From assembly GCA_907163345.1 (NCBI GenBank), contig CAJQUN010000403.1:62001-126000 (forward strand): DNA of 64,000 bases, given 5' to 3'. The translations under genes were made by a program, and so were the position numbers. The stretch comes from Haberlea rhodopensis. Lineage: Eukaryota; Streptophyta; Magnoliopsida; Lamiales; Gesneriaceae. How positions within the stretch are numbered: the first letter of the stretch is position 1; each line of letters begins with the position of its first letter. The notes below the pieces were generated by a model, which made no database searches, was not told where the DNA came from, and saw only the letters and a program-made list of their open reading frames with translations. Below, piece by piece: positions 1-10,730 of this stretch.

Positions 1-2031
1 TCGCCATGCTCGTCGTACCCGACACTCAGAGTAATTCAACTCAGTCAAAATCATGGATATCAAGGAAACGATAGCTCACTATGATATGCCCATGAATCAT
101 TATGCATTAATGACATATGCAACTCAATATATCATGCAATCTCATGTGAGAGTATATACAAATCATGTAATTTCACATATCATGTACTCCAAGACATTTA
201 TCATGTCAGATAGTCACAGAATCATATATTGACAAGAAAATCATATCAATCAAGTAATAGCAAGGTCATACAGTGGTATCATTACACGCCTTTGCCAGAC
301 GTCATGATACAACTCATTTCAACGTACCTCAGACCGAGAATAAACTACCGAAACCTCCTCGAGTAAACCCGGAGTCTATTAACCTGGTCAAATAAAATCC
401 AAAATGACACTAAGTGCTCAAAAAGTGTATTGAATCAAATCTAACTTAAAAATATGACCCTAAACGATTTTTCCTACATTTTCAGCCTGACCCATTTTTG
501 TATACAAATCGCTATAATTCAATACTTCATCAAAACGACTTGATTCCAGAGCTCAAAGTTCAGAAACTCAAAATAATACATTTCATCAGAGAAGTTGTCA
601 AGCTGGTTCGACCATCTAGATGGTGTTTGAACACTAAAACCGCAACATTTAAAAATGTATTTTCCAGTTTGAGCAGTGTTGGCAAAAGTGTTATAACTTC
701 TTCATTTAAAACCCAAAATTACTGATTCTAGTGGAAATTTACAGCCAACTGGAAATCCTATAATTCTTGTCTCTATACATGTTTCAAAATTCCTAGCCAA
801 AAATGCTCAGGAACCCGAAGAACACACTGCATGGCATTTTCGCCCACATGCAGGACATAGATTGAGCACTTAATTTCAAAAATTCATAACTAATTCGAAA
901 GAAGCCCAAATTAAGTTCTATGTTTTTTTAAATTCAAAAGAAAGCAAAGACCTACAATTTTTATTCGAAGACCGACAACAAATTCGGAATAAAATTTGCC
1001 CAGAATGCCGAATTACAGTCCACTTGCAACACGCATGGACATGCAGAGGCGAAAATGAGCACTGAACGAAAAATCGTCATAACTCCTACTCAGGAGACCC
1101 AAATTGCATGCTTCTTTTTTTTAAAAAGCATAATTTGAAAGCTCTACAACATTGATTTGAAGACCAAAATCAAAATCGAAAGTATAATTTGTCAAAAGTT
1201 CGGATTTCTACACTGCATGTGCATTCACAGCACATGCAGAGTCGAATCTGATGCCTCTTAGTAAAATGAGTATATCTCACTCATTTCAAGTCCAAATAGT
1301 CTCAAATTTTAACCACAGGACGACAACACCTATATCTACAACTTTTGTTTGCGGCTCAAAGACAGATTCGGAAGTTACAGAACTTGAAAGTATGGGACAA
1401 CTTTCTGCATGCAACCATAGTTTCTGCTGAAACTTAGGATAGCATGAGTTCTTCTCTTTTTACAAAACAAGACTCAAAAATTCGAACCCTATCTGTAAAA
1501 ATTCGAAGATTAGGAATAAAAAGAGGATGATATACCTCTCAAGCTTTCAAAAACACCACACCCTTGAAGCTCTTCTAATTTCCTATCCAAAACCAAGCTT
1601 GCATGCAAGTTTTGGGAAGATTTTGATGTAGGAAAAAATGGTGGATGATTTTCGAATTTTATAGGCTGAAAGGAGAGAAAGATTTCTTGTTGGGAATGAG
1701 AGAAGTGAATGTTAAAATCTGATTGAAGAAGAGGGGCACTCCATGCCTTTAAAAAGATGCAAAGGGGCGATACATACAAGGTGAAAAATTGGGATTTTTT
1801 AATAATTTCCTAACCCATTATGTCCATGTGTTCCAAAAGGGTGCTTCATCATTTTTAATGTAGGTGCATGGCTGAAAATGGTATACCATTTGGTATAATT
1901 TTGATGTATATTAAGTTGGTTAAAGATAAAGTGTTGTGACCCGGAACACATCAATTCGAATTCTTCGCTTTTAATCACCCGGGTTTACTAACTCAAGGTT
2001 AAGCGTACTTAATTAATAACGGGGCCTTACA
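1..2031 (-). repeat. Gyp0 3' LTR, partial (runs off the left edge)
   Basis: On the minus strand this region begins TGTAAGGCCCC at 2031, directly after a polypurine tract and downstream of a chromovirus integrase/chromodomain, which is where a 3' LTR belongs. The other end lies outside the window, so neither its length nor its target-site duplication can be seen. Around 320-345, in LTR sense, there is a GGTACGT motif like the one in the other chromovirus LTRs here, but no CGATCGATCG array. Short open frames inside it are not convincing genes. The LTR assignment is an inference from position, terminus and polypurine tract. Confidence 0.75.
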
Positions 2032-2051
2032 CTTCTTCCCCTCTTAAAAGA
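2032..2051 (-). other. Polypurine tract of Gyp0
   Basis: In minus-strand sense the bases before the LTR are purine-rich (AAGAGGGGAAGAAG). This is the usual primer for plus-strand DNA synthesis just upstream of a 3' LTR. It fixes the LTR boundary at 2031. Confidence 0.7.
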
Positions 2052-2107
2052 TTTCATCCTCGAAATCAAAAGGTAAGAATTCATTCAACTTATATTATTT
2101 CATACGA

Positions 2108-2636
2108 TTACAGATACATCGGATAATCATAAGTACAAGGCATGGAATACAAAAGAGTATCTTCAAATAGGTGTGGCCATTCTTGTCTCATTTTGGCCTC
2201 TAATTCCCATGTCGACTCTTCTGTACCATGACGACTCCATTGTACCAAAACCAATGGAATGGTTTTATTTCGTAGCACTTTCTCCTTCCTATTCAAAATC
2301 TTGACAGGTTGTTCAACATAGGACAGAGAACTATCTACTTCAATCTCTCCTGGCTGAAGAACATGAGAGGGATCTGATTCATACTTCCTCAGCATTGATA
2401 CATGAAACACATCATGAATTTGCGATAAATGTTGTGGCAATGCTAAACGGTATGCCAACGAACCAATCCTCTCGAGAATCTGATAAGGTCCAATGTATCG
2501 AGGTGACAATTTTCCCCGACGCCCAAAGCGCATTGTTCCCCGAAAAGGCGATACCTTAAGAAAAACTCTGTCTCCGACTTGAAATTCTAAGGGCCTTCTT
2601 CGTTTATTAGCATAACTGGCTAGTCGGGGTCTCGTT
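2108..2636 (-). pseudogene. Gyp0 pol C-terminus: integrase tail plus chromodomain
   Basis: This is the last part of a Ty3/gypsy polyprotein. From about 2610 downward the minus strand encodes YANKRRRPLEF and VGDRVFLK, then GKLSPRYIGPYQILERIG and DVFHVSMLRKY, and finally a chromodomain-like segment with VLVQWSRHGTEESTWE. The same order occurs in Gyp1 and Gyp2. In such elements the integrase joins cDNA to host DNA and the chromodomain is thought to guide it to modified chromatin. The frame stays open upstream of the internal Met at 2533, but similarity to relatives fades between about 2616 and 2640, where the hAT sequence takes over. Everything N-terminal is missing, so this is a fragment. Confidence 0.85.
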
Positions 2637-4446
2637 CCGGGTCGTCTATCACTGAGTTCATCTTCTGCAATGAATTTGCCTGTGCCAATTCCTGAGTTAA
2701 ATGAAAGTTATGATTTTTTTGTTGACCTCGATGTTGGTGGTTCTTCTATGACTGTCGAACCACAACAACCCCAACAACCTGCCGAACTTGTTGCTGCCCA
2801 AGCCCAAGAAAGACAACATGTGGAGTCATCCGGAGCCACTACAGCAGCAAGTAGACTACCTACTCGTGCCAAAAGAAGTAAGATATGGGATCACTTTGAA
2901 CTCGGTCAAAAAGAAGGTACTAATGAATCTGTTGCAATATGTAAATTATGTAAGATCCAGTATTCATATAAAGCAGGTGGTTCCAGTGGAGGCACCGGAA
3001 CATTTAAAAAACACTTAGTAAAAAAACATAATTTTGATGAGACAACATTACAACCATTAAGTCGAGAAACAACACAAGCACAAATTAATGTTCTTACTGG
3101 CACGAATTTTATTTTAACTGCTGAAATTAATCGTAGGTCACTTGTTAGATATGTGATCAGATGTGAACTACCTTTTATACAAGCTGAACGTGCTGGTTTT
3201 ATTGAATTTGCTTCGTCTATACAACCCATGTTTAAACATATATCCAGGCACACACTAAAAAGAAATTGTATGGACGTATTTGTTGAATATAGAAATACAT
3301 TGTTTCAACATCTTTCTAGTTTGCCTTGTAGGGTTAGTTTAACAACTGATATTTGGACAAATGTAAATTCTGATTCATATCTTGTTGTCACTTGTCATTG
3401 GATTGATGATAATTTGTGTATGCAAAAAAGGATTTTGTCTTTAGATGAGTTAGATTGTGCACATACTGGTTATGTAATTGCTAAATATGTATTCAACACT
3501 TGTAGACATTATGGAATTCAGGATAAGGTATTTTCAATCACATTAGACAATGCTGTGAATAACAATGCTGCGATGCGTGATTTAAAGACCTATCTTAAAC
3601 CAATGCTTGATGGTATTTTTTTTCATGTTAGATGTGCATGTCATGTGATTAATTTGGCTGTTAAAGTTGGTTATGAGGACAATCACTCAGCATGTATTGA
3701 CAAAATGAAATACTGCGCTAAATGGTTACGCACGAGCCGTGTTAAGCGTGATTGGAAACAATTATGTTTATCTAATGGTTTAAAGCATCTTCTTTTTCTA
3801 TCACCAATAGAAACTAGGTGGAATTCGTTGTACAATTTGTTGAATGCTATGTTACCTTACAAAGATATTTTAACTCCATTTTATAATTCATATCAAATGC
3901 CTGATAGCGATGAAAGTATTTATTTGACTAATGAGGATTGGGAATTTGTTGAAAATTGTGTATCATTGTTAGGTACTTTCAAAGAAGCGACGGAACGTTT
4001 CTCTGGTGTTACTTATCCAACTTCCGTTTATTTCCTTCCTTTAGTATTTAACATGTTTGATAAATTTATAGAATTTAGAGATGACTATGACTTGCATGCT
4101 TTTGTTAGTGCAATTGAAACTAAATTTACAAAGTATTGGGAACAAATCCCACCCGTGCACTGCATCGCAACATTGCTAGATCCTAGTCAATGTTTAACTT
4201 CATTTGAGATATTTTTTGAATATTATGCTAAATTTTTGGGGAAGGTTGTTGACGATCAAAAGACGTCTACAATGCAATCTCTCCAAAATATGTTTCAATT
4301 GTATTATAATCAACAGGCAAGTGAATCATCGCAACAAAGGCCTGTTGAAGAACAACCCCAAGCTCAATCTAAAGGTGGGGGCATCAATTTGCTTAGAATG
4401 CTGGGCAGGAAAAAACTTAAGGGAAAAGGACCTTCTACTAGCACGT

Positions 4447-6815
4447 TGTGAGACCCCGTTATCACATCAAGACAATAAGGTGCAATTTAGAGAACTAAGC
4501 ATTTATGTGAATATATCAGAGTAACGTGCCGTGTTGATTAACCTGAGCTTTAGAGATTACAGTACCAAAATGTTTCAAAAGGAAGACACAATTCCTACAA
4601 AGGTACTACATTATAGTCTTACTATACTCAGTAGAAGCTATACAAAAATTTTCTCTAACATGCTAATCCTGTAGCACTCCTTACAGCTCAGCATATCAAC
4701 CTCGACCCTGGTTCTCGTCAACAAAAGCACCTACAAAGACAACCCCCAACACGTGAGCATAACACAATTCATATTCAACATAATATGAAAGTAAGACATA
4801 AATGCAAATCTTAAACACAAGCCCTTCCTGTATTTCCTGCATTTATATCGCCCATTGGTTGTCCCTGTATCATAATTCATAATAAAACACATTATATGAA
4901 TGTATGGCTTCATAAATAAATGTCATGACATCCTTCCTCCTTAAATCCTTATTTCAATCCTGAGCCCTTATCATTAGTACATTTTAATGCTTCTTGCTAC
5001 TCCATGTAAGCGGAATTCTTCCTCGCTTCCAATGGACCTTAGCGTAAGCAATTAAAATCCTTACTAAGATAACCTTGACTCGTGAAATACACCTCTTATG
5101 TTTCACAACATACATATGCAAAAACAATGCATAATAACATGTATCATAACCTTAATGCACCACATTGCATTCATAATGCGTCAAAAAGACAAACATAAAG
5201 CACATGTTACCGTTGGGATGCCCGTACGTCGCTTACGTATTCCAAAAGATAGAGGAGTCAATCAACTTTATCTCCTCGGTTGTGATGGCACCTGGGATGG
5301 TTCTACATAGCCACACAACACAATATTAGGCACCTCATTACAATCCAATATCAAAACTTTAACAAAATATATCAATTTAAATTTTTCAACATACTGGGTC
5401 TCTCGATCGATCGGCCCCTCTTCCCGATCGATCGAGAAGACGCCTAAAATTAGAACCAAGATTCTGCCTCGCTCGATCGATCGAGAAGAAATGTCGATCG
5501 ATCGAGATGCCCTGTTCGAGAAATACTAACCCAGAATTCTCGAACACCTATATTCATACCCTTCGATCTAGCATAAAACATACACCACATGTTTGAACAA
5601 TTATGCTAGCAATTACAATACACTACTCCGAGTGTATTCGTACCAAATTTACACCCTAAGCATAAGCCTACATGTATAAACGTCGATCACTTAAACAAGT
5701 ACTGGATCAACTTTTCTGGAAACATTCCAGATTTCTTGAGCACCTCACTTCATGCTATTAAACCTATCACATATAGCATAAAGAAAGCTCGAACAAACAT
5801 GCCATGGGCTTCACAAAACTACCATGCATATTTTCACATCAAAGTTTTACCAAAACCTAAGCTTGACGTGTATATAATGCCTTCATAAAAACACTCCCCA
5901 CACATATATTTCCAGAAAAACAGGGCACTTGAACCTTGCCCAGAATTTTCGAACACTACCTTTCACATGATTAAATCCTTCACATAATACATGCAACATG
6001 CTCAAGGAAATATACTGGTACCTTCAACAAGCTACCATGCACAAAAGCACATCAAAGGTTCAACCAAAACCTAAGTTAGCATGCTTCAAATATTCATGGT
6101 AAAACCCTTCCTAACATGAAAAACAGAGCACTACCCTGCTCGGATGTTCGAGGAACCCTTTTCTCTACTACAAATCTAGCACATAAAGCATGCAAGTTTC
6201 TTAACTAAACATGCTAAGGGCTTCACAAACATCACATAAAGGTACTCACAACAATATAACATCATACCCTAAACTAGCATGCCAAATCTGCTACAAAGAA
6301 CAAGCATGCCAGGAAACTGAAAACTGGGAAGAAAATGTGACTCCTCACCACTTTTGCCCTTCGATTTTCTATATGAAAGGATGCTTGAAATCCACTTTCC
6401 TCCTAGAAACCGTCCAAGTTGCAGACAAAAGGAAGGGAAAAAGAAGGAAGCTTTTTGGAAGAAGCAAGATGAAAATATCTAAGTCCCAAGTTGCCTCTTA
6501 GTCAATCTGCTTTCCAGAAAAACAGGGGAGGGGGGTGGGTTGAGTCAAGTGGGGGTGGGGTGGTTGCATGTAGGGTGGTTTTGGGGTGTTTAATTGTGTC
6601 CCGGTATTTCATACGATGTATAAAAATATCTCTCCTTGATATTTTATTATATTACCACATCAACACAACAATTAAAAACACCTAACATGCTCCCTAAACC
6701 ACATCATCAAAAAAAATAAATCACTCCCACATAATATACGCCTTTAGCACATAGGCTCACAATTAACAACCTTTAATTGTATAATTACCCACATAATCAT
6801 TTCAGGGATATCACA
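4447..6815 (-). mobile_element. Solo LTR A1 (chromovirus family A) inside the hAT gene
   Basis: The 2369-bp insert begins TGTGAGACCCC and ends GATATCACA, flanked by CACGT at 4442-4446 and 6816-6820. In minus sense it starts TGTGATATCCC, close to the start of the Gyp2 LTR (TGTGACATCCCC). Internal blocks also match Gyp2 in reverse: the inverted-repeat pair at 4728-4747 and 4857-4871, the GTACGT motif at about 5218-5241, and paired CGATCGATCG palindromes. No coding sequence is present. The simplest reading is a full element reduced to one LTR by recombination between its two LTRs. Short open frames inside are not supported as genes. Confidence 0.93.
5402..5511 (-). repeat. CGATCGATCG palindrome pairs in LTR A1
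   Basis: GATCGATC starts at 5405, 5426, 5475 and 5496, giving spacings of 21, 49 and 21. The first pair is flanked so that CTCGATCGATCGG faces CCGATCGATCGAG across a short loop, a near-perfect hairpin. TTCTGCCTC precedes the second pair, as in the B1 and Ath2 arrays. Confidence 0.95.
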
Positions 6816-7185
6816 CACGTCGACTGAGTTGCAAATTTATCTGAATTATCAATTTCTAACCGAAGACAACTTCGACGTCTTACAATGGTGGAAGTCCAAT
6901 GCAGCACAATTCCCTATCTTAGCCAAAATGGCTAGAGACGTGTATGATGTACAAGCTTCAAGCGTCGCTTCTGAATCGGCATTCTCAACATGCGGCCGTA
7001 TTATTGGAGACTACAGAAGTAGTCTATCAGCTGATTCGTTATGCATGCTCACGTTACTTAAAGATTGGTTTGAAGCAGAATGCAAAAATAGAAGAGATGG
7101 GACGGTTGACGAATTCGTAAATCATTATGACGAGCAAGAAGAAGAGATAGCCAAAACAATACTTATCAATTATGAAGACTATTAA

Positions 7186-7423
7186 GTACTAAATTGTAAT
7201 ATTTTTTTATTTAGATTTTCAATTGTCATGTCTTTACAATTATTTGTATGCTAGAAGTATTTAAACACATAGACATGTTTAAATAACCCATAAAAATTGT
7301 TAAATTTCTAAACCCTTTAAAAATTACCAAATTCCGAGAGGCGTAACTACGCCTCCAAAGTGGCGTAGTTACGCCTCTTAAAAAAAAAAGGACCGGACCG
7401 GTTCCAACCGGTAAGCAGCCCTA
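7186..7423 (+). mobile_element. 3' untranslated and terminal region of the hAT element
   Basis: After the transposase stop codon comes AT-rich sequence, then a 16-bp inverted repeat (7338-7377), an A-run, a GGACCGGACCGG/CCAACCGG segment, and CAGCCCTA at 7416-7423. CAGCCCTA read inward is TAGGGCTG, a plausible hAT terminal inverted repeat. The matching 5' terminus is absent, so the 8-bp duplication expected of hAT (candidate GTTTCTCA at 7424-7431) cannot be confirmed. Confidence 0.6.
7338..7377. repeat. Palindrome pair GGCGTAACTACGCC in the hAT 3' end
   Basis: Two palindromic words, GAGGCGTAACTACGCC (7338) and GGCGTAGTTACGCCTC (7362), face each other over 8 bases and form a perfect 16-bp inverted repeat. 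The words start 22 bp apart. This is the same word family and geometry as the array at 26088-26333 in the Ath1 LTR. Confidence 0.95.
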
Positions 7424-7431
7424 GTTTCTCA

Positions 7432-7970
7432 CATGCATGCACTAGAGACCATGATCATTTAATTAATCAATGTTGATTTTAATGAACACAAATATGATAT
7501 AGGCGATTCTTGATAATATTTTGGGCCTTTATTCATTGATATAAAGTTGTCATAGTAGCCCCTTTGAGCTTAAGTATAAAAGAATGAGGATTGAATTGTT
7601 TGCAATATCTTTTAGAATCTCATTCAAATTTTTTCTGATATTACCATGGTTTTCAGATGCAATTTAAGCATATTGGCCAAATCATGTAACTTATTTGTGA
7701 ATTGAGAGTAGTATAGAACTTACTATAGTAACCTTTGAGGTGAAATACAGACATATGTGGCTTAGGAATGAGTTAGGCAATTTTTGATCGTTTGAGCCTT
7801 TGAAGCCACCAAATGACATCATTTTATCCCTAGTTACCCTTTTGAACTTAATACAAATCGAATGGCATGTGTTTAGGCACATGAATAACACCATTCGGCA
7901 TCGTTTCAAGATACCACATCAACCACCTTGTTGAGAGCTTATACACTATTTCTCACCCTCAAGGGAGTAA
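7432..7970 (+). mobile_element. Ath1: 3' internal non-coding region, first part
   Basis: Non-coding sequence recognisable by comparison with the LARD 3' region at about 42640-42760. Both contain an AGGCGAT...TTTG(A)GCCTTT block followed by a CCCTTTTGA/CCCGCTTGAG block. Here the block occurs twice, at about 7501-7587 and 7770-7867. I place it as the region upstream of the 3' LTR of an Athila/Tat-like element. It is interrupted by Gyp1 at 7975 and resumes at 25146. The open frame 7691-7909 on the minus strand is judged accidental. Confidence 0.6.
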
Positions 7971-8720
7971 GCTTCTGTAATGCCTCGATTTGTTTTATAT
8001 ACGTGTGATATGATTATGGTGTAATTATATCACTTGGCAGTATGATAATTGGGGTTCGGGTGGAACCAAAAATGAATTAATACATGTATGAAATGATATA
8101 TGGCAAGGGCAAGGAATGAAACATGGTGTACAATGATTTACTAACATATCAAGTAACATGAATTAGTAGGCATGTGAATATGCATGTGAATTGAATTTGA
8201 ATTGGAGTTGCATTTGAATTTGAATTTCATTTCATGTACATGTTACTTAACCTGTCATTAACTCCAAATGATATGACAACAAATGATTTAGGGAACTAAT
8301 GACCTTATATCAAGGTGATTTAGGGAGGAGAATCACATAGTTCTCATTTTACACCTACTAAAACACTACACAAGCTCCTCTCCATCTCTTTCAAGTTCTT
8401 TGTGGTTTGAGCTTGGGATTCACTTGTGAATTGAGCTAGGAGGGTGTGTGAAGTGAAATTGTACCATTTTGGTAAGAAATTCATGGTTTTTATACTTGAT
8501 TTATGTCATTGGTGTTGATGTATGAGAAGTAGCATATCAAATGTTCATGTGAAGAATCATAACATGTTTATATGCTAGTAATTGGATTGTAAGATGGGGG
8601 AAACATGTTGTTCTAGTATGAGAGAATGCATGAAACTTATTTACATGTTAAATTTCGAGTTGTAGGAGAAGAGCTAGGAAGATAAGCTCAAAATCGCCAT
8701 GTTCTGAACTTTCTGGACAT

Positions 8721-8935
8721 CGGCGATCGATCGCAAGCTTTGTGGCGATCGATCGCCGAGACATGGCAAAACATAAGGCGGTTTATACATGTAGAGATCG
8801 ATCGGTGAAAATGTGGAGATCGATCGCGAGCAACAGAACACTTTGGCGATCGATCGCGAGGTATGGAGATCGATCGCGAGGGGGGCAGAACAGTATGGCG
8901 ATCGATCGGTGAAATGTAGCGATCGATCGCCAGAG
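8721..8935 (+). repeat. CGATCGATCG palindrome array in the Gyp1 5' LTR
   Basis: Eight GATCGATC units start at 8725, 8747, 8796, 8818, 8848, 8868, 8900 and 8921, with spacings of 22, 49, 22, 30, 20, 32 and 21. The first pair reads CGGCGATCGATCGC, ten bases, GCGATCGATCGCCG, a perfect 14-bp inverted repeat. The core is extended by G/C here rather than by CTC/GAG as in family A. Confidence 0.97.
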
Positions 8936-9092
8936 TCAAAATGTTGAAAATGTTATATTTTTGTAGAATTTGATTTTAATGCCTATGATAACATGATATA
9001 TTGTTGGCATTGTTGTAGCATCATCTCAGGGGATGGGACAACGAGGCACTTAGCCAGTGACGCTTAATTTATCTCGTTTGTGTCGCAGTACA

Positions 9093-9111
9093 GGTACGTG
9101 TTGACGTACGG
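9093..9111 (+). promoter_or_regulatory. Conserved GGTACGT...ACGTACGG motif; possible 5' splice site
   Basis: The sequence CAGGTACGTGTTGACGTACG lies downstream of the palindrome array. The same motif pair occurs at equivalent places in the Gyp2, A1, A2, B1 and B2 LTRs. CAG|GTACGT resembles a plant splice donor. A possible acceptor is CTACAG at 9659-9664, 2 nt before the gag ATG. Splicing is inferred. Confidence 0.5.
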
Positions 9112-9234
9112 AGTATAGATATGATGTGATGATGATGTTATGGTTTTGATATCATATGATTTATGTTATCTTTGTGTCATATGATTGGTAGTATCATATG
9201 CATGTGCATACATGGATTTCATATGATTGAGTTG

Positions 9235-9400
9235 GATGCCTTGATAGGTATGTGTATATGCTTTGGTAAGATCATTGCCTTGATAGATATGCCTGGTGTG
9301 GTATATGCTTTGGCTGGGATCGTTGCCACGATAGATATACTACATATGCTTTGGCTTGAGAGATATACGCCTGGTTTGGGTATATGCTCTGGCTATTATC
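9235..9400 (+). repeat. Imperfect tandem repeat in the Gyp1 5' LTR
   Basis: A unit of roughly 50 bp containing TTGATAG(A)TATG, CCTGGTGTGGTATATGC and TTTGGCT is repeated about three times with variation. It sits between the GTACGT motif and the LTR end, where each other chromovirus LTR here carries its own different tandem repeat. Confidence 0.75.
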
Positions 9401-9666
9401 ACAGATGAGTATAGTACTATGATATGTGCTGCTAATATGAAGATGTGATGTGGTTCCACTGACATATTGAGCTGAATAGGCATATCATATGGGGCTCGTG
9501 ATAATAGGGTGATTGTTGAGATATGTCATGACATAGTGCATTTGTTGATGCATGATACAGAGCATTCACTATTGATGACTTTATTGTGCTTTATCATTAA
9601 TGTTATTGTTTTGATATTGCACTGAGATAATTGTTACCCCTTGATCTACAGCTATGATCTACAGCT

Positions 9667-10670
9667 ATGACAGACAGAGGGTATCATGAGGATGTTGGGG
9701 ATGCCATGAGTGGCAATGCGAGTGTAAGAATGACGCCTGTGCCACCACCACCGATTGAGCAAGGGCCAGTGGAACAGGTATTGTTGCCTGGAGAATTGAC
9801 TTTGACGCAATTTCTGAGTTATCAGCCACGCAGGTTTGAGGGGACTGAATCAGGAGAACTGGCGGAGGAATGGCTGGAACGTGTGGAACAGATATTTGTA
9901 TCAGCACCGTGTGCCAAGACAGCTTGGTTACGTTTAGCTGAATTCCAGTTAGCCAAGAAAGCTATGATGTGGTGGAAATCCACAGTACTTGAGTTGAGGG
10001 CTCAAGGACAGACAGTTAACTGGGATGTGTTTAGAACGAAGTTCTTGGAGCATTATTTCTCTGTTGCTGCAAGGCAGAGGAAAGAGGATGAATTTACAAA
10101 CTTGAGACAGGGAGCAATGACAGTATCTGACTATGCTGTGCATTATTCTTCTTTGCTCCGGTATGTGCCACATATCGCTGTAAACACAAAAGCAAAGATC
10201 AGACAGTTTGTGAAAGGTTTGAGGCCTGAATTATTTGATAGGGTAATGTCCAATAACCCTACATCATATGAAGAAGCGTTAACTAGAGCCGAGATGGATG
10301 AGATTGCTGTAGGAGTATACAAGGATGTTGGACAAGCCCAACCACCTACATCGGAAGTATGAGACCTAGAGGAGAACCATTTAAATCACCACGAGGTGGT
10401 GCATCTTCATCTAGGTTTAGTGGGAAACATTTTGGACCACGGAAAGGGGATGACCGAAGAGTTAAGGGACAATCCCAAGGAAGTAGTAGTAGTAGTGGAC
10501 GAGGATTACAATGTTTTAAATGTGGAGGGCCACATTATCAAAGAAATTGTCCACAGTTTGATACAGTGGTTTGTTTCCGTTGTGGGAAACCAGGATATGT
10601 GATTCGTGATTGTCCTCAAGTGGGTGGACAACAGAGGAGAGGACCCATGTCAGAGAATACAGTACAATAG
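9667..10670 (+). pseudogene. Gyp1 gag (capsid region plus two zinc knuckles), frameshifted
   Basis: ATG 9667 opens a frame to 10362 with the Ty3 capsid signature: FEGTESGELAEEWLERVEQIF, LRLAEFQLAKKAMMWW, FRTKFLEHYFSVAARQ and ADYA-like motifs. The nucleocapsid part continues in another frame from 10359, with CFKCGGPHYQRNC and CFRCGKPGYVIRDC, and ends at TAG 10668-10670 where Gyp2 has CAG. One frameshift near 10355 and one nonsense mutation therefore break gag. Gag would form the virus-like particle and bind the RNA. The start is supported by alignment with the Gyp2 gag start. Confidence 0.93.
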
Positions 10671-10730
10671 AGACCTCAGGGTGTACCACAGTCTGGTGGA
10701 GGACAGAGGACAGGACCACCTCAGGCTCAA

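Larger units (their letters stand above)
2670..7185 (+). pseudogene. hAT transposase gene split by a solo LTR
   Basis: Coding parts are 2670-4446 and 6821-7185. A BED zinc finger lies near residues 70-120 (C91, C94, H115, H120). It is followed by hAT landmarks: TDIWTNVNSDSYLVV, ITLDNAVNNNAA, CACHVINLAVK and ETRWNS. The second part holds the C-terminal dimerisation region with WWKSNAAQFP and ASESAFSTCGR; by family knowledge its Glu completes the DDE triad. The enzyme would cut and paste the element in the nucleus. Removing the 4447-6815 insert and one copy of its CACGT duplication leaves one frame of 714 codons including the stop, so the gene was open when hit. There is no 5' terminal inverted repeat or leader upstream; chromovirus sequence ends 30-55 bp before the ATG, so the 5' end appears lost. 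Confidence 0.93.
7976..9636 (+). repeat. Gyp1 5' LTR, lacking its last ~292 bp
   Basis: It begins TGTAATGCCTCG and matches the 3' LTR (23189-24848) almost base for base until GATAATTGTTA at 9636. The 3' copy then continues 292 bp to GGACCCCACA. Here the sequence jumps to CCCCTTGATCTACAGCTATG and into gag. The LTR end, primer-binding site and leader are therefore missing. A CT-rich stretch near 8360-8400 may mark the transcription start, but no clear TATA box was found. Confidence 0.95.

Noticed and set aside
8688..8939. Short proteins rich in DRS/IDRS repeats on both strands in several LTRs
   Set aside because: They are translations of the CGATCGATCG arrays, open in several frames at once because GATCGATCG contains no stop in those phases. 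Frames differ between copies and no start context is kept.
9636..9668. Gyp1 5' deletion explained by reverse transcription of a spliced leader
   Set aside because: The deletion starts about 540 bp downstream of the donor-like site at 9094, so it does not match splicing out of that intron.
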